A stretch of DNA of 9,840 bases from Calditrichia bacterium (lineage in GTDB: Bacteria; Calditrichota; Calditrichia; RBG-13-44-9): assembly GCA_026991005.1 (NCBI GenBank), contig JALXCH010000656.1, positions 1 to 9,840 of the forward strand. The letters run 5' to 3'. Positions 1 to 6,600 of the stretch are shown one piece after another; within the stretch, counting starts at the first letter, position 1, and each line of letters opens with the position of its first letter. The translations under genes were made by a program, and so were the position numbers. The notes under the pieces were generated by a model, which searched no databases, was not told the DNA's origin, and was given only the letters and a program-made list of their open reading frames with translations.

Positions 1-39
1 TTTGAGATTTGTAATTTTGAATTTGGGATTTGTCTTTTG

Positions 40-92
40 GAGTTTGAGATTTGTCATTTCGCTGCGCTCGCTGCGACCGCTGCGGTTTTATT
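40..92 (+). repeat. GATTTG + GCTGCG dispersed repeat unit
   Basis: A GAGTTTGAGATTTG stretch runs into three GCTGCG words with 9-bp spacing, ending in GCGGTTTT (60-90). Related units are at 441-482 and, more diverged, at 6372-6423 on the other side of the four-gene cluster. No coding function is visible. It belongs to a dispersed family inside this window; mobility is not shown. Confidence 0.6.
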
Positions 93-221
93 AAAATTTA
101 GGATTTGAGATTTCATTTTTCGTTTTTCTGAGGCGTTATTTCGATGGCAGGAAGAGCTATTCCATGCAATGCAGAAGAGATTCTTCGCTATGCTAACGCT
201 CCGCTCATAATTGATATTTGC

Positions 222-256
222 CCACGAATCACACGAATGGACACGAAAAAAAATAA
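222..256 (+). repeat. CACGAAT repeat unit, copy 1
   Basis: CCACGAATCACACGAATG followed by ACACGAA and an A-rich tail ending in AATAAT. It matches positions 543-577 almost base for base, with about three differences. Inside the unit, CACGAAT occurs three times (the last truncated) at 9-10 bp spacing. No gene is associated. Confidence 0.6.
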
Positions 257-273
257 TGTTATGATTAGATTAT

Positions 274-301
274 AAAAAACAAAAATAATTATTTGTTTTT
301 T
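274..301. repeat. AT-rich perfect hairpin
   Basis: A perfect 10-bp inverted repeat, AAAAAACAAA (274-283) and TTTGTTTTTT (292-301), surrounds an 8-nt loop. With only one G-C pair the stem is weak. The A/T runs on both sides resemble a poor bidirectional terminator, but it lies about 460 bp beyond the dinB stop, so that role is speculative. Confidence 0.35.
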
Positions 302-348
302 AGGTAATTGTGATTTGAGATATTTTGTTTAGGGTTTGGAACTTTATT

Positions 349-388
349 GCGTCCTTTGCGCTTCCTCTGCGTTCTTTGCGGTTTTTAA
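349..388 (+). repeat. TTTGCG dispersed repeat unit (inverted relative to 5657-5695)
   Basis: Regularly spaced TTTGCG/TCTGCG words end in TTTGCGGTTTTT. The reverse complement begins AACCGCAAAG and contains GCAGAGGAAGCGCAAA. This closely matches the left edge of both 306-bp repeat units (about 5657-5695 and 5963-6001), so the family occurs in inverted orientation on the two sides of the four minus-strand genes. Confidence 0.6.
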
Positions 389-440
389 CTTTTTGTAACT
401 TGGAAGTTGGTGCTTGGGATTTGTGATTTGGATGGAATTT

Positions 441-482
441 TAGCTTTCGCTGCGTTCGTTGCGTCCGCTGCGGTTTTTTAAC
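441..482 (+). repeat. GCTGCG dispersed repeat unit, second copy
   Basis: GCTGCG/GTTGCG/GCTGCG words at 9-bp spacing end in GCGGTTTTTTA. It is nearly the same as the unit at 60-90 and likewise follows a GATTTG-rich stretch (397-440). Confidence 0.6.
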
Positions 483-542
483 TCACCGGAATCAACAAAA
501 CCGAGAATCGTTCGAATGGTAATTTACCCACAAATTATTTAA

Positions 543-577
543 CCACGAATCACACGAATGAGCACGAATAAAAATAA
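543..577 (+). repeat. CACGAAT repeat unit, copy 2
   Basis: Direct-repeat partner of 222-256, offset by 321 bp: CCACGAATCACACGAATG, then AGCACGAATA and an A-rich AATAAT tail. It is followed by a long GATTTG-type stretch (585-700). Confidence 0.6.
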
Positions 578-761
578 TTATTTGTTGGAAATTGTAATTT
601 TAAATTGGAGGAGTTGGAATTTTTATTTGGAGATTTGTTTTTTGGAATTTGGGATTTGGAATTTGTTATTTGGTATTTTCACATTGTTGTTTGGGATTTT
701 TTTACATCTTCGTGTTTTCCTTGTCGATAAAATTAAAAATTGTTTAATAGAACGGATGTGA

Positions 762-1973
762 CTATTCTTCCGGAAATTCCCGGGTAGTATTCCTTGCTTC
801 CAGGGAGCGGGCATGGAGAATAATTTGCTTCCCATATTTGTCCTGAAGCTGATCCATCACCTTTTCCAGCTTCAACTTTCGTTCCTTGTCCATGTCCCAC
901 AACGAAAGCTGACGTCCTTCTTCCCGCACCAGGCGAGAGACACCTACTCCGATAAGACGCACCGGCAATGGCAACGGAGCAAATTCCTCCAGCAGCATTT
1001 CCGCCAGGGAAAAAATCTCATCTGTTAAATTGGTGGCATCGGGTAGAGAACGGCTCCGGATATTGGTTCGAAAATTGGAGAACCGGATTTTCAAAAACAC
1101 CCTTCTCCCCCGTAAGCCAGTACGCCGTAACCGCCCACCCACTTTTTCGCACAGGGTGAATAAAACATTTCTGACCCTCTCGAAATTCTCCTCATCCTGT
1201 TCAAAAGTAGTTTCATTGCTCACAGATTTTGGTTCCTCCAGCGGATGGACTTCTCGTTCATCCTTCCCCAGAGCCATGTTGTAAACATGAACACCCAATT
1301 TCCCGAATCGCTCTTCCAGAAACTGCAAAGGAAGACGTTGCACATCCCCCACCGTGCGAATTCCCAGATGTTCCAGTTCTTCTACCATTCGCTTTCCCAC
1401 ACCCCAGAGGGCAGAAACAGGTAGAGGGCTTAGAAAATGCAATATCTCATCCGGAGGAACGATGACCAATCCGTCCGGTTTATCGAAATCCGAAGCAATT
1501 TTTGCTACACTTTTCACCGAAGATATCCCCACAGAAGCCGTGAGTCCGGTACGTTCCCGAATGCGCCGCTTAATTTCTTCGCCAGTGTTTTTCACCCCAC
1601 CAAAAAGATAGGCACTCTGGGTAATATCCAGAAATGCTTCGTCGATGCTGAGTGGTTCAATTTGGGGAGTAAATTCATTAAGCACCTGGAAAACCAGGCG
1701 GGAATAATGCTGATACAGCTTTCCGTTGGGACGCACAAAAATTCCCTGAGGACACAACCGGTAAGCCTGGGAAATGGGCATGGCGGAATGAACTCCGTAC
1801 TTTCGCGCCTCGTAAGAAGCCGTGGAAACGACTCCACGTCCTTTGCCTCCTTTCGGATCGGCACCCACAATAACCGGCTTACCTCGCCATTCCGGATGTA
1901 CCAATTGCTCCACCGCGGCAAAAAAGGCATCCATATCCACGTGAGCAATCATTTTCCGCCAGATAATACACAT
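762..1973 (-). CDS. dinB: DNA polymerase IV (Y-family translesion polymerase)
   Basis: Error-prone Y-family polymerase that extends primers past damaged bases in the cytoplasm. The 403-aa product is slightly longer than typical DinB (about 350). Palm motifs are clear: HVDMDAFFAAVE at residues 11-22 gives metal ligand D13 and steric-gate F18; LSIDEAFLDI at 108-117 gives D111 and E112. KPDGLVIV (165-172) and the helix-hairpin-helix stretch ALWGVGKRMVEEL (188-200) follow, then the little-finger domain to about 347. QLSLW at 355-359 fits a beta-clamp binding motif, but it sits 44 residues before the C-terminus, with a basic tail after it. I chose the ATG at 1973 because its A is the last base of the upstream stop codon (TAATG) and GGAG lies 7 nt upstream. 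An internal ATG at 1952 would give the more usual N-terminus MIAHVDMD and is the alternative. No SOS box was recognised. Confidence 0.95.
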   Translation of the reverse strand: MCIIWRKMIAHVDMDAFFAAVEQLVHPEWRGKPVIVGADPKGGKGRGVVSTASYEARKYGVHSAMPISQAYRLCPQGIFVRPNGKLYQHYSRLVFQVLNEFTPQIEPLSIDEAFLDITQSAYLFGGVKNTGEEIKRRIRERTGLTASVGISSVKSVAKIASDFDKPDGLVIVPPDEILHFLSPLPVSALWGVGKRMVEELEHLGIRTVGDVQRLPLQFLEERFGKLGVHVYNMALGKDEREVHPLEEPKSVSNETTFEQDEENFERVRNVLFTLCEKVGGRLRRTGLRGRRVFLKIRFSNFRTNIRSRSLPDATNLTDEIFSLAEMLLEEFAPLPLPVRLIGVGVSRLVREEGRQLSLWDMDKERKLKLEKVMDQLQDKYGKQIILHARSLEARNTTREFPEE

Positions 1974-2716
1974 TACTGCACTCCAAAAATAATCACCAGA
2001 AAGATTGTCATTACAATGGCCAGGTAAATATTCCGGCGGTATTTTCCTTCCATCTCTTTCTCTTTTGTTACACTGGCCAGGCTGGCAGCACGGAATTCAC
2101 CCATCGGTACTTTGAATTGCCCTTCCATTTTTATGTGATGTGCCTGCCCCTCCGGTATGGCTGCTCGGGAATCGAACTCCACAGCCAGCGTTCCTTCCAC
2201 CTCTTTATTCTCATCAATATGGGTAAACACAATTTTTCCGTTGATGTTGTGGGTAGAGATGCTAACTGGCTGGAGCATTGCGTTATGAGCTAAAAAAATC
2301 CGGTCCTCCGCACCCCGCCAGACAACACTATCCGGAAGGGAATCGCCCAGATCAATAAACAAATCGTAAAATTGATGATTTTTCGACGAACCCACTTCGA
2401 AAATGAGAAAGCGGAGAATATTGCCCGTTCCGCGCTCCAGTTGAGGATATAGGAAATGAGAAATTCCCTTTTTATTTTGAACCTGAGCCGTAGTATCGAA
2501 CCGAACCGCCACCCGCCGGTACAGCAGCGCTTCGCGAATGTGATATTGCACAGAGGGCTGGTTATCGATGGAAAGGAAAAAACTACCAAAAGAAATGTCG
2601 CTGGCCTGTATCGTGCCTCCCCGTACAAAACTACCCCCCACAAACAATACCACCAGCCACCTTAGTATGGCGAAATTCACCTCCAAATTCCGAAGCCTAT
2701 TTGTTATTTTCCTCAT
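1973..2716 (-). CDS. Unknown membrane-anchored protein, coupled to dinB
   Basis: I do not recognise this 247-aa protein. Residues 15-32 are hydrophobic after a basic N-terminus (MRKITNRLRN) and could be a signal peptide or first membrane helix. Residues 229-245 (YLAIVMTIFLVIIFG) form a clear second membrane helix, leaving only two residues after it. The roughly 195 residues between look like a soluble, beta-rich domain, for example INGKIVFTHIDENKEVEG at 158-175, then a charged linker KEKEMEGKYRR before the helix. The start ATG has no strong ribosome site (only AGAG upstream). Its stop overlaps the dinB start by one base, so the two are probably cotranscribed; a 154-bp gap separates it from the TPR gene upstream. 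If the N-terminal segment is cleaved, the domain would sit in the periplasm held by a C-terminal anchor. Confidence 0.8.
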   Translation of the reverse strand: MRKITNRLRNLEVNFAILRWLVVLFVGGSFVRGGTIQASDISFGSFFLSIDNQPSVQYHIREALLYRRVAVRFDTTAQVQNKKGISHFLYPQLERGTGNILRFLIFEVGSSKNHQFYDLFIDLGDSLPDSVVWRGAEDRIFLAHNAMLQPVSISTHNINGKIVFTHIDENKEVEGTLAVEFDSRAAIPEGQAHHIKMEGQFKVPMGEFRAASLASVTKEKEMEGKYRRNIYLAIVMTIFLVIIFGVQ

Positions 2717-2870
2717 CGCACTCTGTCCGTTTATTTAAAAAATTTTTATCTCCTGTTTCCATCCCTGAAAAAGTTGCTTTTCATTCTTCCATGATTCACC
2801 AGACAAAGAACCATCCGTTTCACATACAACGAAATTTCTTCCCTGTATTTCGCCCTGAAACAACACTGTT

Positions 2871-3944
2871 TTAATGCTTCCGACTCTCAAGTTCTTTCAA
2901 CCGTTTTTCCACTTCAGCATCTCGTCGAAGCGTTCCTTTATGATATTTTAATAAAAATTCCCGTGCCTGTTCATCTCTTCCCGTTTCCTGATAAATAATT
3001 CCCAGCCATTTGTACGTTTCCATAAATTGAGGATTCAATTGGAGTGCCTTTTCCAGAACCAGCTCTGCCCGGGTGGTATCTCCCTGCTGGAACAAATATT
3101 TTCCTTTTTCCACCCACAGCGGTACGTATGTACTGTCCTTCTGCAACCCCAGATCAATCTGTTCCATAGCCTGTGCTTTTTTCTGCCGCAACCAGAAGTA
3201 CCGGGCTCGGTAGAGGAAAACTTCCATGGCAGCAGGATTTAACTGAAGCGCCCGATTTAAATGGCTCAATCCTTCATCCTGTTTTCCGGTACGAAAAAGG
3301 GCAATTCCCAGCGCGCGCTGTAAAGTAAAATCGTTGGGAGAGAGGTGTAACGCTTTTTTCAGGAAAGACACGGCGCGCGCGTATTTTTCCGCTTCGAAAT
3401 AGGCTAATCCCAGCAACCGGTTAATTCGAGGCGAAGAATTTCCGCTACGGGTAAATGCTTTCACCTCTTCCAGAGCCAGCAACGGCCGTTGAATCCCCAG
3501 ATAAGCCTCCGCCAGATCCAGATGGTATTCCATAGAATCGGGGTATTCTTCCACCAGAGATTTTACAATTTCCACAGCCTTGCTGTATTGATGACTCTGC
3601 AAATACAAAGGGGCAAGCAATCGCCATACTTCCGGGTAATACGATTTGTAACGCAGGGCCTTTTCGTAAGCCACAATTGCCGAATCGGTCTCACCCACCA
3701 TCTGGAAAATTCGCCCTTTCACGTAATAAAACGGTGCATATTCCGGTTTCAGAGCGATGGCTTTGTTTAATTCATCCAGTGCTTTCTGATATTCGTGCGC
3801 CTCCAGTTCATTGAGTGCATTGTTGTAATGTTCGAAAGACGATACGCCGCTCTCTGCCGGTTTCTGGACCACTCTGGAACCACTACACCCCCAGAACAAC
3901 CATATTCCGGTTAAAAGCACCCCTGCAAGAATTTTATTTTTCAT
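2871..3944 (-). CDS. TPR-repeat lipoprotein
   Basis: A 357-aa protein with a lipoprotein-type signal peptide: MKNK, a hydrophobic stretch, then LFWGC with the candidate lipidated Cys at residue 20. The lipobox is imperfect (Phe at -3). From about residue 38 to 338 it is built of roughly nine consecutive tetratricopeptide repeats, shown by the recurring pattern of small/aromatic residues and Pro at repeat ends (ALKPEYAPFYYVKG, LSPNDFTLQRALG, LNPAAMEVFLYRA, LNPQFMETYKWLG). A charged C-terminal helix follows. TPR arrays are protein-interaction scaffolds, so this is probably an envelope scaffold rather than an enzyme. The start overlaps the end of the VanZ-like gene by 11 bp with no clear ribosome site of its own, which suggests translational coupling and a shared process. 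The partner protein cannot be told from the sequence. Confidence 0.88.
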   Translation of the reverse strand: MKNKILAGVLLTGIWLFWGCSGSRVVQKPAESGVSSFEHYNNALNELEAHEYQKALDELNKAIALKPEYAPFYYVKGRIFQMVGETDSAIVAYEKALRYKSYYPEVWRLLAPLYLQSHQYSKAVEIVKSLVEEYPDSMEYHLDLAEAYLGIQRPLLALEEVKAFTRSGNSSPRINRLLGLAYFEAEKYARAVSFLKKALHLSPNDFTLQRALGIALFRTGKQDEGLSHLNRALQLNPAAMEVFLYRARYFWLRQKKAQAMEQIDLGLQKDSTYVPLWVEKGKYLFQQGDTTRAELVLEKALQLNPQFMETYKWLGIIYQETGRDEQAREFLLKYHKGTLRRDAEVEKRLKELESRKH

Positions 3945-5346
3945 AAGCTACATTCACTATCATCGTTAAAAAAATTTGCCACAACGCATACCCTGCTCCC
4001 GTCCCAACCATGGCGGCTATTAAATTAAACCAGGAGACTTCGTGCCGGGTCAACATAGCAGATAAGAAGTAGAAAATTATCGGAAATCCAATAGCTATGC
4101 CTATTGCTGGCAAAATATGATTCGAATGCCGATGCTTTCGATATCTCCAAAAAGATATAATAAATCCCGCAGGCACAAAAGCAAAAACTTCTTTCAAAAG
4201 GATAATCAGAAATTCCAGGCGCTCCTGTTGCACTAGGTGAAAAATCTGTTGGGATTGGTTCTCGCTAATGTGAGAAAGGAAGTTGATATGAGTGACGGGA
4301 GCCACCGGCATCAACAAACGATTCACCAGAAACAGAAAATAAACCACGCTCATAAAGCGAAAATAAATAATATGGTATTCCAGTGGGAAATGCCGATAGA
4401 ACACCTGCTGCACTGCTCTTTCACGAACTTTCCAGAGAATCATTCCCAGAAGAATACCCTCCATCCCCAGCAGCAAATCTACAAAAGAATGATTCCGCTG
4501 GGGAAGTAGAAGCTGATAAGCTTCCAGCACCACCGGTACCAGAAACACCAGCGTCGCAACCACCATTAAGCGAATTGCGGAAATGTGCCTTCGGTGATAG
4601 CGAGATAGTCCCACAAACAGGAAATAGCTCCAGGAACCGTACAATAATGTGTTCCATAATAAACCGCTTATGGGATATTCCACCCGAAAGAAGTTGCGCT
4701 GCAACTCCAGGATTTGCTGCCGGATAGAATTTGCCGAAAGCTGGAAAGTAAAAGGGACGGATTGAGCCACAAAGATGGTGACCAGAAACAGGGCAGAGAT
4801 AATCATTTCCGGTTTGCGATGGAACCAGCGGAACAGCCAGCGTTTGATTCCGGTATGGAAACGCCAGTAAATCACCTCCAGAGCTAGAGCTCCCAGTATG
4901 GTACCCAGGGTATTGGTGGTTACGTCGGTAATGGATGGTTCGCGAGTCACCGAAAATATCTGGAGGAACTCTACAAAGATACTTAATCCCGTACCGGAAG
5001 CCATAATTCCCATCCAATCTTTAAATGAGAACAGGCGGTAATTGTTTAGAATTTTACGCAATGCCAGAAGAAGCCCCAGCGGGAAAAAGAAGATAATGTT
5101 TGCCACAATATCCACCCGGGCAAAGGCGTTTCCATGAATAAAAAAAGGCATCCAATTAATTTGTAAAATACGGTTGTGGAGGTAATGCCAGTTGAAATGG
5201 AAACGGAAGGGTACGGCTGTGGTGTAAATGACGAAACACACGTATGCCCCGAGCAGGAGATTCACCCAGTTCCTCTGGAACCACATCCAATATTGTTCAT
5301 TCACATCTTCTCTACTATACGGACGATATGGATTTTTTCTCTTCAT
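3934..5346 (-). CDS. Large membrane protein with three VanZ-like modules
   Basis: A 470-aa polytopic inner-membrane protein. The N-terminal third is a convincing VanZ-like domain (about 29-161): YTTAVPFRFHF, then VDIVANIIFFFPLGLLLAL (78-96), then FVEFLQIFSVTREPSITDVTTNTLGTILG split over 124-152, with E126, Q129, D141, N145 and G148 in family positions. Residues 182-305 repeat the plan: AQSVPFTFQL, a second helix pair, then VVLEAYQLLLP with E275 and Q278, and FVDLLLGMEGILLG. Residues 331-458 repeat it more loosely: NRLLMPVAP, LLKEVFAFVPAGFII, and WFNLIAAMVGTGAG. Known VanZ-like proteins are usually one such module; VanZ itself gives low-level teicoplanin resistance by an unclear route, so I assign no function here. 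No ribosome site precedes the ATG (TTTTCCTTC). The gene leads a unit with the TPR lipoprotein. Confidence 0.85.
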   Translation of the reverse strand: MKRKNPYRPYSREDVNEQYWMWFQRNWVNLLLGAYVCFVIYTTAVPFRFHFNWHYLHNRILQINWMPFFIHGNAFARVDIVANIIFFFPLGLLLALRKILNNYRLFSFKDWMGIMASGTGLSIFVEFLQIFSVTREPSITDVTTNTLGTILGALALEVIYWRFHTGIKRWLFRWFHRKPEMIISALFLVTIFVAQSVPFTFQLSANSIRQQILELQRNFFRVEYPISGLLWNTLLYGSWSYFLFVGLSRYHRRHISAIRLMVVATLVFLVPVVLEAYQLLLPQRNHSFVDLLLGMEGILLGMILWKVRERAVQQVFYRHFPLEYHIIYFRFMSVVYFLFLVNRLLMPVAPVTHINFLSHISENQSQQIFHLVQQERLEFLIILLKEVFAFVPAGFIISFWRYRKHRHSNHILPAIGIAIGFPIIFYFLSAMLTRHEVSWFNLIAAMVGTGAGYALWQIFLTMIVNVAYEK

Positions 5347-5352
5347 GAAGGA

Positions 5353-5445
5353 AAATTTACGGAATTTTTTGGCAAAATGAACCAGTGAAGTTTTTATTTT
5401 GCGTTTTTAGTGAAGAGGAATGCAGGATTGAAATTCCGTAAATTC
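5353..5445. promoter_or_regulatory. 15-bp inverted repeat upstream of the VanZ-like gene
   Basis: AAATTTACGGAATTT (5353-5367) is matched in inverted orientation by AAATTCCGTAAATTC (5431-5445), 14 of 15 positions, across 63 bp. The near arm starts 7 bp upstream of the VanZ-like ATG. Such paired arms could be operator sites for a regulator, or could form a long stem in the leader RNA. The match is seen; the role is inferred. Confidence 0.4.
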
Positions 5446-5512
5446 TCTTGCAATTATTGGGTGAAAGAAAGGGGGGGTGGTTCTGTGGAAATCCACAGAG
5501 GACACTGGATTA

Positions 5513-5550
5513 AATGGAAAATGAAAAATGATAAATGAAAAATGAAAAAT
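5513..5550 (+). repeat. ATGAAAAA-type simple repeat tract
   Basis: Degenerate runs of AAATGGAAAATGAAAAATG and AAATGAAAAATGAAAAATTG occur in a row. It is a low-complexity tract at the left edge of the repeat block. No coding or regulatory role is visible. Confidence 0.5.
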
Positions 5551-5599
5551 TGGTATTTGTAACAATAATTATAAAACATCCTCTGACATGGAATAAGGT

Positions 5600-5645
5600 C
5601 ACGGAGTGGTTATCTGCATTTAGCTTATGGCTTCCAGCCACAAAT
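5600..5645 (+). repeat. Decayed copy of the hairpin part of the tandem repeat
   Basis: This stretch aligns with the hairpin end of the 306-bp unit: CACGGAGTGG matches the CCGCGTAGTGG region, ATCTGCATTTAGC matches ACAGATGTTAGC, and ATGGCTTCCAGCC matches ATGGCCTCCGGC. The second hairpin is kept with different bases: TGGCT and AGCCA around the same TCC loop (5628-5640). It lies 232 bp before the matching point in copy 1, so it is a truncated or separately inserted relative. Confidence 0.5.
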
Positions 5646-5650
5646 AGAAT

Positions 5651-5922
5651 GAAACCGTAAACCGCAAAGCGCGCAGAGGAGGCGCAAAAACCGCAAAGAA
5701 ATAACCAAATTAAAACATGCATCCTGGGCATATCCGGTACATTCTCGGTGCACATGGCAGACAAAGAAATGGAAAATTTGTAATCACCAGATGTTAAACC
5801 GGTAAAACTTTTTGCTGGCACGATAAGAAGCCGCGTAGTGGCTGACAGATGTTAGCCCATGGCCTCCGGCTATGGGAAGAAGAACCAATACCAATTTTCA
5901 GTCCTGTAAGGACGACAGAACG
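5651..5922 (+). repeat. Structured tandem repeat, copy 1
   Basis: A 272-bp segment starting GAAACCGTAAACCGCAAAGC and ending GGACGACAGAACG. It is repeated at 5957-6228 with an exact 306-bp offset and no indels. The first 171 bp differ at about 19 positions, mostly transitions, and the last 101 bp at about 4. The conserved right part holds three hairpins: AGCCGC/GTGGCT (5829-5843, loop GTA), CCCATGGCC/GGCTATGGG (5856-5876, loop TCC), and GTCCT/AGGAC (5901-5913, loop GTA). The left edge is a CGCAAAG-type dispersed unit. The hairpin chain resembles palindromic intergenic repeats known from FCB-type genomes; I cannot name the family. Confidence 0.75.
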
Positions 5923-5956
5923 AATTTTGAATGGATTTTAATAAAGCAAACACGAT

Positions 5957-6228
5957 GAAACCGTAAACCGCAAAGCGCGCAGAGGAGGCGCAAAGACCGC
6001 GAAGAGATAACCAAATTAAAACATACAACCGGTGCGTATCTGGTACATCCTCAGCACACATAGCAGTCAAAGAAACGAAAAATTTGTAACCACCAGATGT
6101 TAAACCGATAAAACTTTTTGCTGGCACGATAAGAAGCCGCGTAGCGGCTGACAGATGTTAGCCCATGGCCTCCGGCCATGGAAAGAAGAACCATTACCAA
6201 TTTTCAGTCCTGTAAGGACGACAGAACG
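5957..6228 (+). repeat. Structured tandem repeat, copy 2
   Basis: Second copy of the unit, 306 bp after the first. Its hairpins are AGCCGC/GCGGCT (6135-6149), CCATGGCC/GGCCATGG (6163-6181) and GTCCT/AGGAC (6207-6219), all perfect. Compared with copy 1, one change in each of the first two hairpins swaps a G-C pair for a G-U pair, so both copies can fold the same way as plus-strand RNA. Confidence 0.75.
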
Positions 6229-6261
6229 GATTTCAAACTAATTTAATTAAAAGAACAAGGA

Positions 6262-6292
6262 TACCTGCAAAGCTCGCAGCAGGCTCAAGGGT
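6262..6292 (+). repeat. Decayed head of a third tandem unit
   Basis: CTGCAAAGCTCGCAGCAGGCTCAAGG resembles the CCGCAAAGCGCGCAGAGGAGGCGCAAA head of the two full units and sits 297 bp after the copy 2 head. Similarity is lost after about 6292. It fits a tandem array that is decaying at its right edge. Confidence 0.4.
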
Positions 6293-6371
6293 TTCAACGA
6301 TAATGATGAATCAAGCCGCAAAATAAAATTCCCCGACGGTGGAACCACATCTTTTCCTTTGGTAACTTAAA

Positions 6372-6423
6372 TTTTGACATTTGCAATTTCGTTACGACCG
6401 CTGCACTCGCCGCGGTTAATTTT
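6372..6423 (+). repeat. Diverged GATTTG + GCTGCG dispersed unit
   Basis: TTTTGACATTTGCAATTTCG followed by GACCGCTGCACTCGCCGCGG and an AT tail parallels the unit at 40-92 in order and orientation. It is the right-hand member of the family that brackets the four minus-strand genes. Confidence 0.45.
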
Positions 6424-6600
6424 CAAAACATTAACACAGCCCCTGGCACGTTCTCAGCGTCCATCGGTTAAAAAGAAAAATGAAGCTTCTCTCTTCTCGG
6501 CATTCTTGTACTTTCATTCATTAAATTATCAGGAATAGAACATTTCTACCCTGTAAAACATGCCACCCAAAGAGACGGATTATGTTTGTCGATGCATTTA

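Larger units (their letters stand above)
1..761. other. Gene-free repeat mosaic downstream of dinB
   Basis: No convincing gene lies here. The stretch is AT-rich and made of short degenerate repeats: GATTTG/AATTTG runs (about 1-59, 310-345, 397-440, 585-700), units with regularly spaced GCG ending in GCGGTTTT (60-90, 349-388, 448-480), and CACGAAT units (222-256, 543-577). Around 170-215 is a piece resembling the common intergenic repeat with 'GATTCTTCGCT...GCTCCGCTCA'. An open frame at 558-761 exists, but its Leu/Phe/Gly-Ile-rich peptide is simply the translation of the GATTTG repeat, so I do not call it a gene. I see no clear rho-independent terminator just beyond the dinB stop. Confidence 0.7.

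Noticed and set aside
558..761. Plus-strand open frame with a Leu/Phe/Gly-Ile-rich peptide
   Set aside because: The peptide is the translation of the GATTTG-type repeat tract (585-700), with no ribosome site and no sign of protein constraint.
1437..2027. Plus-strand open frame of 196 codons opposite dinB
   Set aside because: Antisense to strongly conserved polymerase motifs, spans the dinB start, and shows no domain or ribosome site.
2829..2852. Possible terminator after the TPR gene (CGAAAT...ATTTCG dyad)
   Set aside because: The stem is only 6 bp, AT-rich, with a long loop and no following T-run on the minus strand.
3934..5346. Glycopeptide resistance function from VanZ similarity
   Set aside because: The VanZ-like family is broad, no vanA/vanH/vanX-type genes are nearby, and the protein has a different overall architecture.
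5651..6228. CRISPR array
   Set aside because: Only two long copies at 306-bp period, with degenerate edges; no short direct repeats with unique spacers and no cas genes.
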